Part shown: positions 1-6,105 of the stretch, piece after piece
How the letters are laid out: each line of letters begins with the position of its first letter
How positions within the stretch are numbered: the first letter of the stretch is position 1
Assembly: GCA_030631455.1 (NCBI GenBank)
Contig: DAOVLC010000021.1
Location: 1 to 10,106, forward strand
DNA from: Candidatus Zixiibacteriota bacterium
GTDB lineage: Bacteria > Zixibacteria > MSB-5A5 > JAABVY01 > JAHJOQ01
Reading direction: 5' to 3'
Length of the DNA stretch: 10,106 bases
Position numbers and translations under genes: made by a program
The notes under the pieces: model-generated
The model's input: only the letters and a program-made list of their open reading frames with translations
Told to the model about the DNA's origin: nothing
Database searches by the model: none

Positions 1-15
1 GATAGGAGCGCTGCC

Positions 16-1080
16 ATGAAAAAGTACACTCTGCTGTTCGTAATTTCGTTTTGCCTATTCACAGCCGGGTCGGCAACCGCCGATGTCTACACTTTCCGAA
101 GTTACCAGGAATATGAAGTAAGCGACGAATTCGAGTTGGCTGTATCAAGCACCTCCGGAACAATAACGATCGAACAGTCGCAATCGGACCTTCTGATCAT
201 CGACATCGAGAAGAAAATCAGCGCCAGAAGTAAGGAGGACGCGGAGAAACTCGAAAACGAAATCGAGATTGACATAGAAGCTCGCAAGAATCGTGTTGAG
301 ATCGAGACACGGTACCCTAATTGGAATATGGGGGATTCGTTCTGGGAAAAGCTATTAGACCTCAGGAAGGGCAACTTTGGCTCTGTCGATTACTTCATCA
401 AAATCCCTACGAAAGTCCAACTCCAGGTATCCTCGACCTCAGGATCTGTCAGGGTATTCAACCAGGAAGGCAGTATCGAGCTCGCGATTACGTCAGGAGA
501 CGTAAAGATCAAAGACTGCATGACGGATGTTGACATATCTTCTACATCGGGTGACGTAGATCTGAGCGGGGTCGAGGGCAACGTCAAAATCGGATCGACA
601 TCGTCCGATATACTGATCGAAAACGTCACCGGTGCTCTTTCTCTCAGATCAACATCAGGTGTCTCGGAAATCTACGGCCTGACCGGAAACCTCACATTGA
701 GGAAGACATCTGGCGACACGAGGATTCTCGATATCATAGGTAACGTCGATATATCGGCCACGTCGGGGGATATTCAGCTTGAACAGGAAGAAGGTTCCAT
801 ACGGATCTCTTCTCACTCAGGCGATGTAGCCGTCGACACCAGGCTGCTGAGCGGTGGCAGATATGCAGTAGAAACCATATCGGGTTCGATAGAATTCTCC
901 GTCCCACCCGGTTCGGATGGCCGAGTGAGGCTTCAGTCCGTCTCCGGGACGATTGACACATCGTTGCCTCTGACAATCGAATCGTTCTCCAAGCGCAAGC
1001 TTACCGGTGTGCTCGGCCTCGGAGGTCCGCGTATCGAACTTACGACCACGAGCGGCGATGTAACGCTTGCGGAGTACTAA
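16..1080 (+). CDS. Exported DUF4097-type beta-solenoid protein
   Basis: 354 residues. An N-terminal signal peptide (KK at 2-3, hydrophobic 5-18, likely cleavage after Ala-Thr-Ala at 22) sends it out of the cytoplasm; there is no lipobox. Residues 23-130 mix strands with a charged, Lys/Glu-rich stretch (65-95). From about 133 to the end it consists of short beta strands with a recurring [T/S/H]-S-G-[D/S/T/V] turn. The turn glycines lie at 143, 161, 179, 215, 233, 251 and 269, with a Ser in the same place at 197, so the step is exactly 18 residues; later turns are at 290, 311 and 347. This is the pattern of DUF4097 (putative adhesin, beta-strand repeat) proteins. Molecular function is unknown; an envelope or surface role is inferred. 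The start is fixed by AGGAG at 4-8 with a 7-base gap. It begins at the window edge, so upstream operon partners may be missing. The next gene starts 10 bases after its stop. Confidence 0.88.
   Translation: MKKYTLLFVISFCLFTAGSATADVYTFRSYQEYEVSDEFELAVSSTSGTITIEQSQSDLLIIDIEKKISARSKEDAEKLENEIEIDIEARKNRVEIETRYPNWNMGDSFWEKLLDLRKGNFGSVDYFIKIPTKVQLQVSSTSGSVRVFNQEGSIELAITSGDVKIKDCMTDVDISSTSGDVDLSGVEGNVKIGSTSSDILIENVTGALSLRSTSGVSEIYGLTGNLTLRKTSGDTRILDIIGNVDISATSGDIQLEQEEGSIRISSHSGDVAVDTRLLSGGRYAVETISGSIEFSVPPGSDGRVRLQSVSGTIDTSLPLTIESFSKRKLTGVLGLGGPRIELTTTSGDVTLAEY
412..1056 (+). repeat. 18-residue (54-base) beta-solenoid rung repeats
   Basis: Within the DUF4097-type protein, about eleven coding repeats share the turn [T/S/H/I/V]-S-G-[D/S/T]. 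The spacing between turns is 18 residues for seven steps in a row (143 to 269), then 21, 21 and 36 (twice 18). The repeat is conserved in protein rather than DNA: the bases around each turn differ (for example acctcagga, acgtcagga, acatcgggt), so it is an old structural repeat and not a recent tandem duplication. Confidence 0.75.
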
Positions 1081-1090
1081 GAGGATACTC

Positions 1091-2314
1091 ATGCTTCGAA
1101 TCTGGCTTACAGTTTTGCTCTTTGTTTGGATTACAGGAGTAGGCATTGCTGCGCCTCCCGAACCGTCGGAGGCAGTAGACTCGATTCCGGAAGAACCTGT
1201 TGAGGTAGCCGTTCCCGCTGAGGTAGATGTTCCCGATGAGGCAGAAGTTCCCTACGATGAACTTGACGAGTTATATGACGAACAGGACTATCGGGGGAAG
1301 AAGTTCATCGAGATCCGGATTGATGACGAAGGCATCCGGGGAATCGACGAGTTCGGGAATGAGGTGATATTCGAGGAAAGATTGGGGCGAGGCGACAGGG
1401 ATGACGAGTACAGTGAGGCGGAACGCCGCTACAAGGATGCGAGAGACCTGGCCGGAGGCGGCGAGCAGGCGATAGTTGAATTCGGCAATGTTTATATAGA
1501 ATACGACGACGAAATCGATGGGGATGTCGTTACCATCAAGGGCAATGTCACGGTAGACGGGATTGTCTACGGAAATATAATCAGCCCTAAGACAGTTGTC
1601 TTAGGACCCGAGGCGATCGTAACCGGAGACATCATCGCAAAACGCCTCGAAAAAGACCCGGATGCGGAGTTCCATGGACGACATATACCATTTAGTTTCG
1701 GCTCTTTTCCCTTTCCTTATGAAATTGGCATAGGTCTGCCCGGTCTTGGGTCTTGGATTATAGTCACGATCTTCATGCTGATTTTCACTTCGCTTTTCAT
1801 GATGATCTTCCAGAGACCTGTTAAGCGAATCCAGTATCATATCGCGACAGGATTTTTCAAGAACCTCGGCATCGGCCTCGTGCTGATTCTTGCGATCCTG
1901 CCTGTCTTCGTTCTTCTCTGCATAACTATAGTGGGCATACCGGTAGCGGTTATAGTCTATCCCCTCGGACTGCTGGGGGCGTTTATCCTCGGTCACATCG
2001 GTGCTGCGTACTACATGGGCAGGGCTCTCGGCCGCTTAACCAGCTCGCTGCGGTTCGACTCGACCTTCGTAACGACTATCGTAGGAGTGACAGCGCTCAT
2101 GGCCTCTTGGATGATCTCCGGCTTCTTCGTCGCTGTAGGCTCAGAGGCATTCGCCATCTTTTTCTTCGTGTTCGGCATTATTACGCTTGCGATAGCGGCT
2201 ACTGCCGGGCTTGGAGCCGTCTGGTTCTCACGATTCGGCACCAGACCTGCGGATGTAGACCCGTCAGTTCCCGACATGCCTTCTCAGGCCGAAATCCCGG
2301 CACCAGTCAATTGA
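1091..2314 (+). CDS. Membrane protein with bactofilin-like beta-helical segment
   Basis: 407 residues. A hydrophobic N-terminus (3-20, ending Gly-Ile-Ala-Ala) looks like a signal peptide. Next is a very acidic Pro/Glu/Val stretch (22-66) with an EV-x-VP-[A/D]-E motif repeated. Residues about 127-195 have the alternating hydrophobic/Gly pattern of polymer-forming (bactofilin-like) domains, including GDVVTIKGNVTVDGIVYG and VVLGPEAIVTGDIIA. About five transmembrane helices follow (222-240, 260-282, 284-308, 327-349, 353-378), then a short Pro-rich tail. This order suggests the beta-helical part is exported and anchored by the helical bundle. I place the start at ATG 1091, preceded by GAGG (1081-1084) with a 6-base gap; an in-frame TTG at 1067 would overlap the previous gene and has no such site. 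It lies 10 bases after gene 1 and is probably cotranscribed. Family resemblance is clear; function is unknown. Confidence 0.85.
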   Translation: MLRIWLTVLLFVWITGVGIAAPPEPSEAVDSIPEEPVEVAVPAEVDVPDEAEVPYDELDELYDEQDYRGKKFIEIRIDDEGIRGIDEFGNEVIFEERLGRGDRDDEYSEAERRYKDARDLAGGGEQAIVEFGNVYIEYDDEIDGDVVTIKGNVTVDGIVYGNIISPKTVVLGPEAIVTGDIIAKRLEKDPDAEFHGRHIPFSFGSFPFPYEIGIGLPGLGSWIIVTIFMLIFTSLFMMIFQRPVKRIQYHIATGFFKNLGIGLVLILAILPVFVLLCITIVGIPVAVIVYPLGLLGAFILGHIGAAYYMGRALGRLTSSLRFDSTFVTTIVGVTALMASWMISGFFVAVGSEAFAIFFFVFGIITLAIAATAGLGAVWFSRFGTRPADVDPSVPDMPSQAEIPAPVN

Positions 2315-2460
2315 GAAACACATACTCGCTCGGCACACATTAATCCACCCTCTTACCACCGTAAGCGGATAGCAGCAAAATCGAAACATTATGTCCGGCG
2401 TATCGTAGATACAACTGTCGAGAGTGAGATCATTACCTGACCTATAACGGAGGTAAAGAC

Positions 2461-3327
2461 ATGTTCGCGAGAAGGCTTCCTTTCGTATTAACCGTTGCGC
2501 TTGCATTCCTGATCACTACTCCGCTCCAGGCAGGTCGCATCGTGACCGAGGATAAGAGCGTGGAGCTTACAGATGAGATAGACGTCTCCGTCGAGATCGA
2601 CTTCGGCATTGGCGATCTGCTGGTCACTGCCGGCGATCCGGACAAGATCGTTGCTGCGGAGGGTCACTACGATTCCCGCAAGTTTGACTATGAGTTTGAC
2701 TACAGGAAAAAAGGGCAACACGGAGACCTCTATTTCGATGTGTCTACACACAGGCACACTTTGAACAATTTCGGCAGCGAGGACAATGAGTGGAGATTCG
2801 AATTCACGGACAAGGTTCCGCTCGACCTTATGATTGACGTCGGCGCAGCGGATTGCGAGTTCAGACTCGGCGGCCTGATGATAAGCCACCTTGATCTGGA
2901 CATCGGTGCTGCTGACTGCGGCATAACCTTTGACAAGCCGAACAAATGCACTCTCGACAGGATAGTTATTGATGCAGGAGCTTCCTCCGTATACATCGAT
3001 AAGCTCGGTAACGCCCGCTTCGAAATCTTCGAGTTCGACGGTGGTGTAGGTTCTTTTGAGATCGACTTCTCCGGTAATTTCGATTTCGATGCTGAGGCTG
3101 AAATCTCTGTCGGCCTCGGATCGGTCGACATAATCATCCCGAAAGACGTTGGGGTAAGATTGAGCGTTGGAGACGGTTTCCTGTCGAGCATTGATTTTCC
3201 GGAGCGGAAGTTCAGAGAGATAGATGATGACCTATATGAATCTCTGAACTGGGACGACGCGCAGGGTCATCTCGAAATCGAACTCGACATCGGCCTCGGC
3301 TCTGCGGATATCAGAATCAGCCGGTAG
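2461..3327 (+). CDS. Exported toast_rack/LiaF-C-like beta-solenoid protein
   Basis: 288 residues. The signal peptide (Arg4-Arg5, hydrophobic 7-20, likely cleavage after Leu-Gln-Ala at 24) predicts export. The mature part is a series of strands carrying a D-[hydrophobic]-G-x-[G/A]-[S/D] motif, with the glycines at 49, 128, 149, 173, 195, 218 and 278; central steps are 21-24 residues. The C-terminal half (GLGSVDIIIP, then DVGVRLSVGDG) resembles the LiaF C-terminal/toast_rack domains found beside DUF4097 proteins in many bacteria. It is strongly acidic. Three cysteines (132, 153, 163) occur, two of them in matching GAADC motifs. GGAGGT at 2449-2454 with a 6-base gap fixes the ATG. The 146-base gap before it holds no convincing promoter, so it may be read through from the two genes upstream. 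A role in envelope sensing or maintenance is inferred from family and neighbours, not shown. Confidence 0.85.
   Translation: MFARRLPFVLTVALAFLITTPLQAGRIVTEDKSVELTDEIDVSVEIDFGIGDLLVTAGDPDKIVAAEGHYDSRKFDYEFDYRKKGQHGDLYFDVSTHRHTLNNFGSEDNEWRFEFTDKVPLDLMIDVGAADCEFRLGGLMISHLDLDIGAADCGITFDKPNKCTLDRIVIDAGASSVYIDKLGNARFEIFEFDGGVGSFEIDFSGNFDFDAEAEISVGLGSVDIIIPKDVGVRLSVGDGFLSSIDFPERKFREIDDDLYESLNWDDAQGHLEIELDIGLGSADIRISR
2596..3318 (+). repeat. About 22-residue solenoid rungs with GxGS/GAAD motif
   Basis: Seven motif copies occur inside the toast_rack-like protein: GIGDL, GAADC, GAADC, GASSV, GVGSF, GLGSV and GLGSA. The five central ones are 21-24 residues apart. The adjacent GAADC copies (rungs starting at residues 126 and 147) are the closest pair and share surrounding Leu-Asp residues, as expected of an internal rung duplication. 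Confidence 0.6.
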
Positions 3328-3387
3328 AGTACGGAGTACATGGCAATTGTCGCCTTAATCTCCGGCAGGCTAACACTTACCAATAGA

Positions 3388-3415
3388 AAAGGGAAGGTCG
3401 TTTGACCTTCCCTTT
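3388..3415. terminator. Bidirectional hairpin between convergent operons
   Basis: AAAGGGAAGGTC, loop GTTT, then GACCTTCCCTTT make a perfect 12-bp stem. It lies 60 bases after the stop of the toast_rack-like gene (plus) and 22 bases after the stop of the sigma factor gene (minus). The A/T ends of the stem give a short T run in each direction (TTTC on plus, TTTTCT on minus), so it can serve both converging transcripts. The U-tract is weaker than in the terminator at 9836-9867. Confidence 0.8.
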
Positions 3416-3437
3416 CATTCAGTAGATATGGTCTTTT

Positions 3438-4292
3438 TTAGCTGAGGTATGCCCTGAGAGACCGTGATCTGGAGGCGTGCCTTAATCTTCTTATGGCTTT
3501 CTCTTTGATTTGCCTCACTCTTTCACGTGTCAGAGCAAAGCGGGCGCCAATCTCTTCAAGTGTTAATGCCTTCTCGTAAGTAAGGCCAAAATAAAGATTG
3601 ATCACTTCCGCTTCACGAGGCGTGAGCGTCATCAACGCTTTCTCGATTTCATGCCTGAGAGAGTGCTGAAGAAGCGCCTCGTCAGGGGCAGGCTGGAACT
3701 CGTCTTCCAGTACATCGATGAGACTGTTGTCTTCCGAGGTAGAGAACGGCGCATCAAGTGACAGATGCGTGTTCGATATCTTGAGAGTGTCCGAAACCTC
3801 CGCTGCGGACAACTCCAATTTCTCGGCGATTTCGTCCGCGGAAGGTTGTCTGCCATACGTTTGCTCGAGCTTACTCGAAACCTTGCCGATCTTGTGCAGG
3901 GTCCCGACCCGATTGAGCGGCAGGCGCACAATGCGCGACTGCTCTGCCAGAGCCTGCAGAATAGCCTGCCTAATCCACCAAACCGCGTAGGAGATGAACT
4001 TGAAACCACGGGTCTCGTCAAAACGCTTGGCCGCCTTTATCAATCCGATGTTCCCTTCGTTAATCAGATCGGCCAGTGACAAACCCTGGTTTTGATACTG
4101 CTTGGCAACTGATACCACAAACCTCAGATTGGCTTTGGTCAATTGATCCAGTGCCATCTGATCTCCCTCGTGAATTCTACAGGCTAACGAAATCTCCTCT
4201 TCTTGCTTCAGAAGCGGTGTCTTACCGATTTCGCTCAGATAGAGATCCAAGGACCTATCCTCGTCGCGATACTTTCTCGATTGCCTAGGCAA
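3438..4292 (-). CDS. RpoD-like sigma-70 factor (short, no region 1.1)
   Basis: 284 residues; directs RNA polymerase to promoters. Region 1.2 is about 14-45 ([15 protein letters not shown]), region 2 about 50-120 ([18 protein letters not shown] and [17 protein letters not shown], the core-binding and -10-melting parts), region 3 about 122-200, and region 4 about 212-275 with the -35 helix-turn-helix ([20 protein letters not shown]). The length and missing region 1.1 match the small primary-type sigma factors of Bacteroidota and relatives; it could be the housekeeping factor or a group 2 paralogue. The start is TTG at 4292, directly preceded by an in-frame TAA; AGGAGG (4305-4310) is 12 bases away, a long gap. 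A second TTG at 4250 with GAGG 8 bases upstream would still keep all of region 1.2. It lies 57 bases downstream of htrA with no terminator between, so cotranscription is likely. Confidence 0.95.
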   Translation of the reverse strand: MPRQSRKYRDEDRSLDLYLSEIGKTPLLKQEEEISLACRIHEGDQMALDQLTKANLRFVVSVAKQYQNQGLSLADLINEGNIGLIKAAKRFDETRGFKFISYAVWWIRQAILQALAEQSRIVRLPLNRVGTLHKIGKVSSKLEQTYGRQPSADEIAEKLELSAAEVSDTLKISNTHLSLDAPFSTSEDNSLIDVLEDEFQPAPDEALLQHSLRHEIEKALMTLTPREAEVINLYFGLTYEKALTLEEIGARFALTRERVRQIKEKAIRRLRHASRSRSLRAYLS

Positions 4293-4304
4293 TTATTTAG
4301 CCGT

Positions 4305-4310
4305 CCTCCT
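4305..4310 (-). promoter_or_regulatory. AGGAGG ribosome binding site of the sigma gene, distant
   Basis: A perfect AGGAGG on the minus strand, 12 bases before the TTG at 4292. The usual gap is 5-9 bases. An in-frame TAA stands immediately before the TTG, so no earlier start is possible; the site either works at long range or start choice is atypical. Confidence 0.55.
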
Positions 4311-4349
4311 GTTTAAGAGTTAACCTACTGTATGAATTAACCGGTACAT

Positions 4350-5909
4350 CTAATTCGGCTTAATGGCCACGTATTCGATGCGTCCCGAAACATCAAACAC
4401 ATGAAAAGCTATGGCCAGACTCCTATCTCTCAGATTGTTCGCAATTGTCTCAAAATCAACCTTGCCCGCGACAGATTCGTAGTTGACCTCAACAATGATT
4501 GTGCCGGGAACGATTCCCTTGACATCGGCAGGCGAACCTTGCTGCACTGTTACGACAATCGCCCCATCATGGTAGTCAACACCAAACCGTTCGGCCAGTT
4601 CCGGCGTGCAATCCACCACCCGCATCCCGAGCCAATCAAGAGAAAGACCATCGACAGAACCCTCGTCCTCTTGTTCCTGGCTGCGATAACCCGGCATGAT
4701 CCCGGATAACGCGGATTCTCGATCCCCCAGGACCACCGTCACATCCTGCAATCGACCGCGCCGCAATATTCCAAGGCTCACTTCTTCACCATGGTCGGCT
4801 GCTGCCACCTTGAGGCGAAAATCACGCGCGTCGGCAATCTTCTCTCCATTAAGAGATATAATAACATCGTCCCGACTGAGACCACCGATGTCCGCCGGCG
4901 ATCCCGGAGTTATTTCATCGAGGTAGACGCCGAATGCTTCGTCGAGACCAACCATCTCTGCTTCGTCACGCGTCACATCTCTCGGGTACACTCCGAGCCA
5001 GCCACGACTGACCTTCCCTTGTGTCATAATCTCTGATATGATCGGTTCAGCCAGATCCGATGGAATGGCAAAACCGATTCCAACCGAACCGCCGCTTGGA
5101 GATGCAATCGCTGAGTTGACACCAATCACCTCACCCATCAGATTGAGAAGCGGACCTCCCGAGTTACCGGGATTTATCGAGGCATCGGTTTGAATGTAGT
5201 CCTGGTAAGTCGGGCCACCGGATCCCATGCTCATGGGAGAGCGCCCCTTACCGGAAACGACTCCGACGGTAACCGTGCGATCGAGCCCGAGAGACGGGAA
5301 TGGATTGCCGATAGCGACAACCCAGTCGCCGATCTTCATCTCAGTGGAACTCCCGAACCTGATATGATCAAGGTCGTCATCGGTCTCTATCTTCAGCACC
5401 GCCAGATCAGTCGCAGGATCCGTGCCCAGCACAGTCGCCTTGTGAGTAGACTTATTCGCTAACGTGACGGTGACTTCATCCGAACCTTCCACGACATGGT
5501 TGTTGGTTACAATGAAGCCGTCTGAGCTTACAATGAAACCGGAGCCGAAAGAAGGGATTATCTGTTCTCTTGGGCGCAACCCAAAGAACCGACGCCAGAA
5601 CTCGTCATACATGTCCTGATGCCGGCTTCTGTATGTTCTGGTCGACATAATATTGACTACAGAGTTGTAGGATCTCTCAACTACGGAAACAAACGGGCTT
5701 TCTCCGGTCGCTGTCAGTGGCCTGACGAACCCGGTCTGCTTTTCGGTATCCGGACGCACATTGGTAGCCTCAGAGCTATTGTGCACCCCTGTTCCGTAAG
5801 ATATTACGAATCCCAAACCTGCAAAAATCACTGCTGTGAGGGCAAATAATAGAAAAAACAGCCCCCGTGTTGTCATGCTGCCACGCACACGCAAACCTAA
5901 CACCTCCAT
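4350..5909 (-). CDS. htrA: Periplasmic serine endoprotease/chaperone, DegP/HtrA family
   Basis: 519 residues from ATG 5909. An N-terminal hydrophobic helix (about 16-39) without a clear cleavage site suggests a membrane-anchored periplasmic protease. The trypsin-like domain (about 72-298) has an intact triad: His138 (TNNHVV), Asp168 (TDLAVLK) and Ser250 (GNSGGP). PDZ1 is about 302-396 (starting GWLGV) and PDZ2 about 424-519 (starting WLGM), joined by an acidic linker; the length and two PDZ domains match DegP/DegQ. It degrades or refolds misfolded envelope proteins. Start choice: ATG 5909 has no good ribosome site, whereas GGAGGT at 5902-5907 sits 7 bases before an in-frame TTG at 5894, so the true protein may be 514 residues. 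It has its own promoter (5925-5952) and is followed by the sigma factor gene. Confidence 0.96.
   Translation of the reverse strand: MEVLGLRVRGSMTTRGLFFLLFALTAVIFAGLGFVISYGTGVHNSSEATNVRPDTEKQTGFVRPLTATGESPFVSVVERSYNSVVNIMSTRTYRSRHQDMYDEFWRRFFGLRPREQIIPSFGSGFIVSSDGFIVTNNHVVEGSDEVTVTLANKSTHKATVLGTDPATDLAVLKIETDDDLDHIRFGSSTEMKIGDWVVAIGNPFPSLGLDRTVTVGVVSGKGRSPMSMGSGGPTYQDYIQTDASINPGNSGGPLLNLMGEVIGVNSAIASPSGGSVGIGFAIPSDLAEPIISEIMTQGKVSRGWLGVYPRDVTRDEAEMVGLDEAFGVYLDEITPGSPADIGGLSRDDVIISLNGEKIADARDFRLKVAAADHGEEVSLGILRRGRLQDVTVVLGDRESALSGIMPGYRSQEQEDEGSVDGLSLDWLGMRVVDCTPELAERFGVDYHDGAIVVTVQQGSPADVKGIVPGTIIVEVNYESVAGKVDFETIANNLRDRSLAIAFHVFDVSGRIEYVAIKPN
5902..5907 (-). promoter_or_regulatory. GGAGGT ribosome binding site favouring TTG start of htrA
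   Basis: GGAGGT on the minus strand lies inside codons 1-3 of the longest htrA reading frame, with a 7-base gap to the in-frame TTG at 5892-5894. This argues for translation from the TTG. The ATG at 5909 has only a G run directly touching it. Confidence 0.6.
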
Positions 5910-5924
5910 CCCCGACAGACTAAC

Positions 5925-5952
5925 ATAATACTACATTTTCTCTGCTTGTCAA
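5925..5952 (-). promoter_or_regulatory. Sigma-70 promoter of htrA-sigma operon
   Basis: On the minus strand TTGACA (5947-5952), a 16-base spacer and TATTAT (5925-5930) form a near-consensus housekeeping promoter. The expected start of transcription is around 5917-5919, giving a leader of roughly 10-25 bases before htrA. Confidence 0.75.
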
Positions 5953-5955
5953 GCA
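5943..5955. promoter_or_regulatory. Palindrome over the htrA -35 box (possible operator)
   Basis: TGCTTG-T-CAAGCA, a perfect 6+6 inverted repeat around one base, covers the whole -35 hexamer. A dimeric regulator bound here would block the promoter. It matches neither the CIRCE/HrcA element nor the CtsR heptad repeat. No regulator can be named, and a palindrome of this size can arise by chance. Confidence 0.35.
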
Positions 5956-6105
5956 AAATGTGTCGTCTTATCACCAATATCATACAAATAATATACGGTT
6001 TGATTCCCGGATTTGTTCCCCGAGTCATCCCGCCCCTACGTAATCTATGTGCAGTTTACGCGGATTACACCGCCAAAAAACATAGCCCCAGCACACCAAT
6101 TTCGA

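Noticed and set aside
1067..1090. Earlier TTG start (1067) for the bactofilin-like membrane protein
   Set aside because: It overlaps the end of the previous gene, puts charged residues before the hydrophobic N-terminus and lacks a ribosome binding site; ATG 1091 has GAGG at the right distance.
817..1146. Open frames of 70-150 codons on the opposite strand or other frames of the DUF4097, bactofilin-like, toast_rack, sigma, htrA and GH35 genes
   Set aside because: They lie inside well-supported genes, lack ribosome sites and recognisable domains, and have frame-shadow composition.
2315..2460. Possible promoter between the membrane protein and the toast_rack-like gene (TTACCA...CAAAAT, 17-base spacer)
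   Set aside because: Both boxes match only four of six positions; not distinguishable from background.
4281..4292. Perfect palindrome TTGCCTAGGCAA at the sigma start codon
   Set aside because: A 12-base palindrome is expected a few times by chance in 10 kb, and the possible hairpin has only about four pairs; not called as an operator.
6073..6105. T6 run on the minus strand downstream of the GH35 stop, as a possible terminator
   Set aside because: No stable hairpin precedes the T run; GH35 transcription may continue toward htrA or end by Rho.
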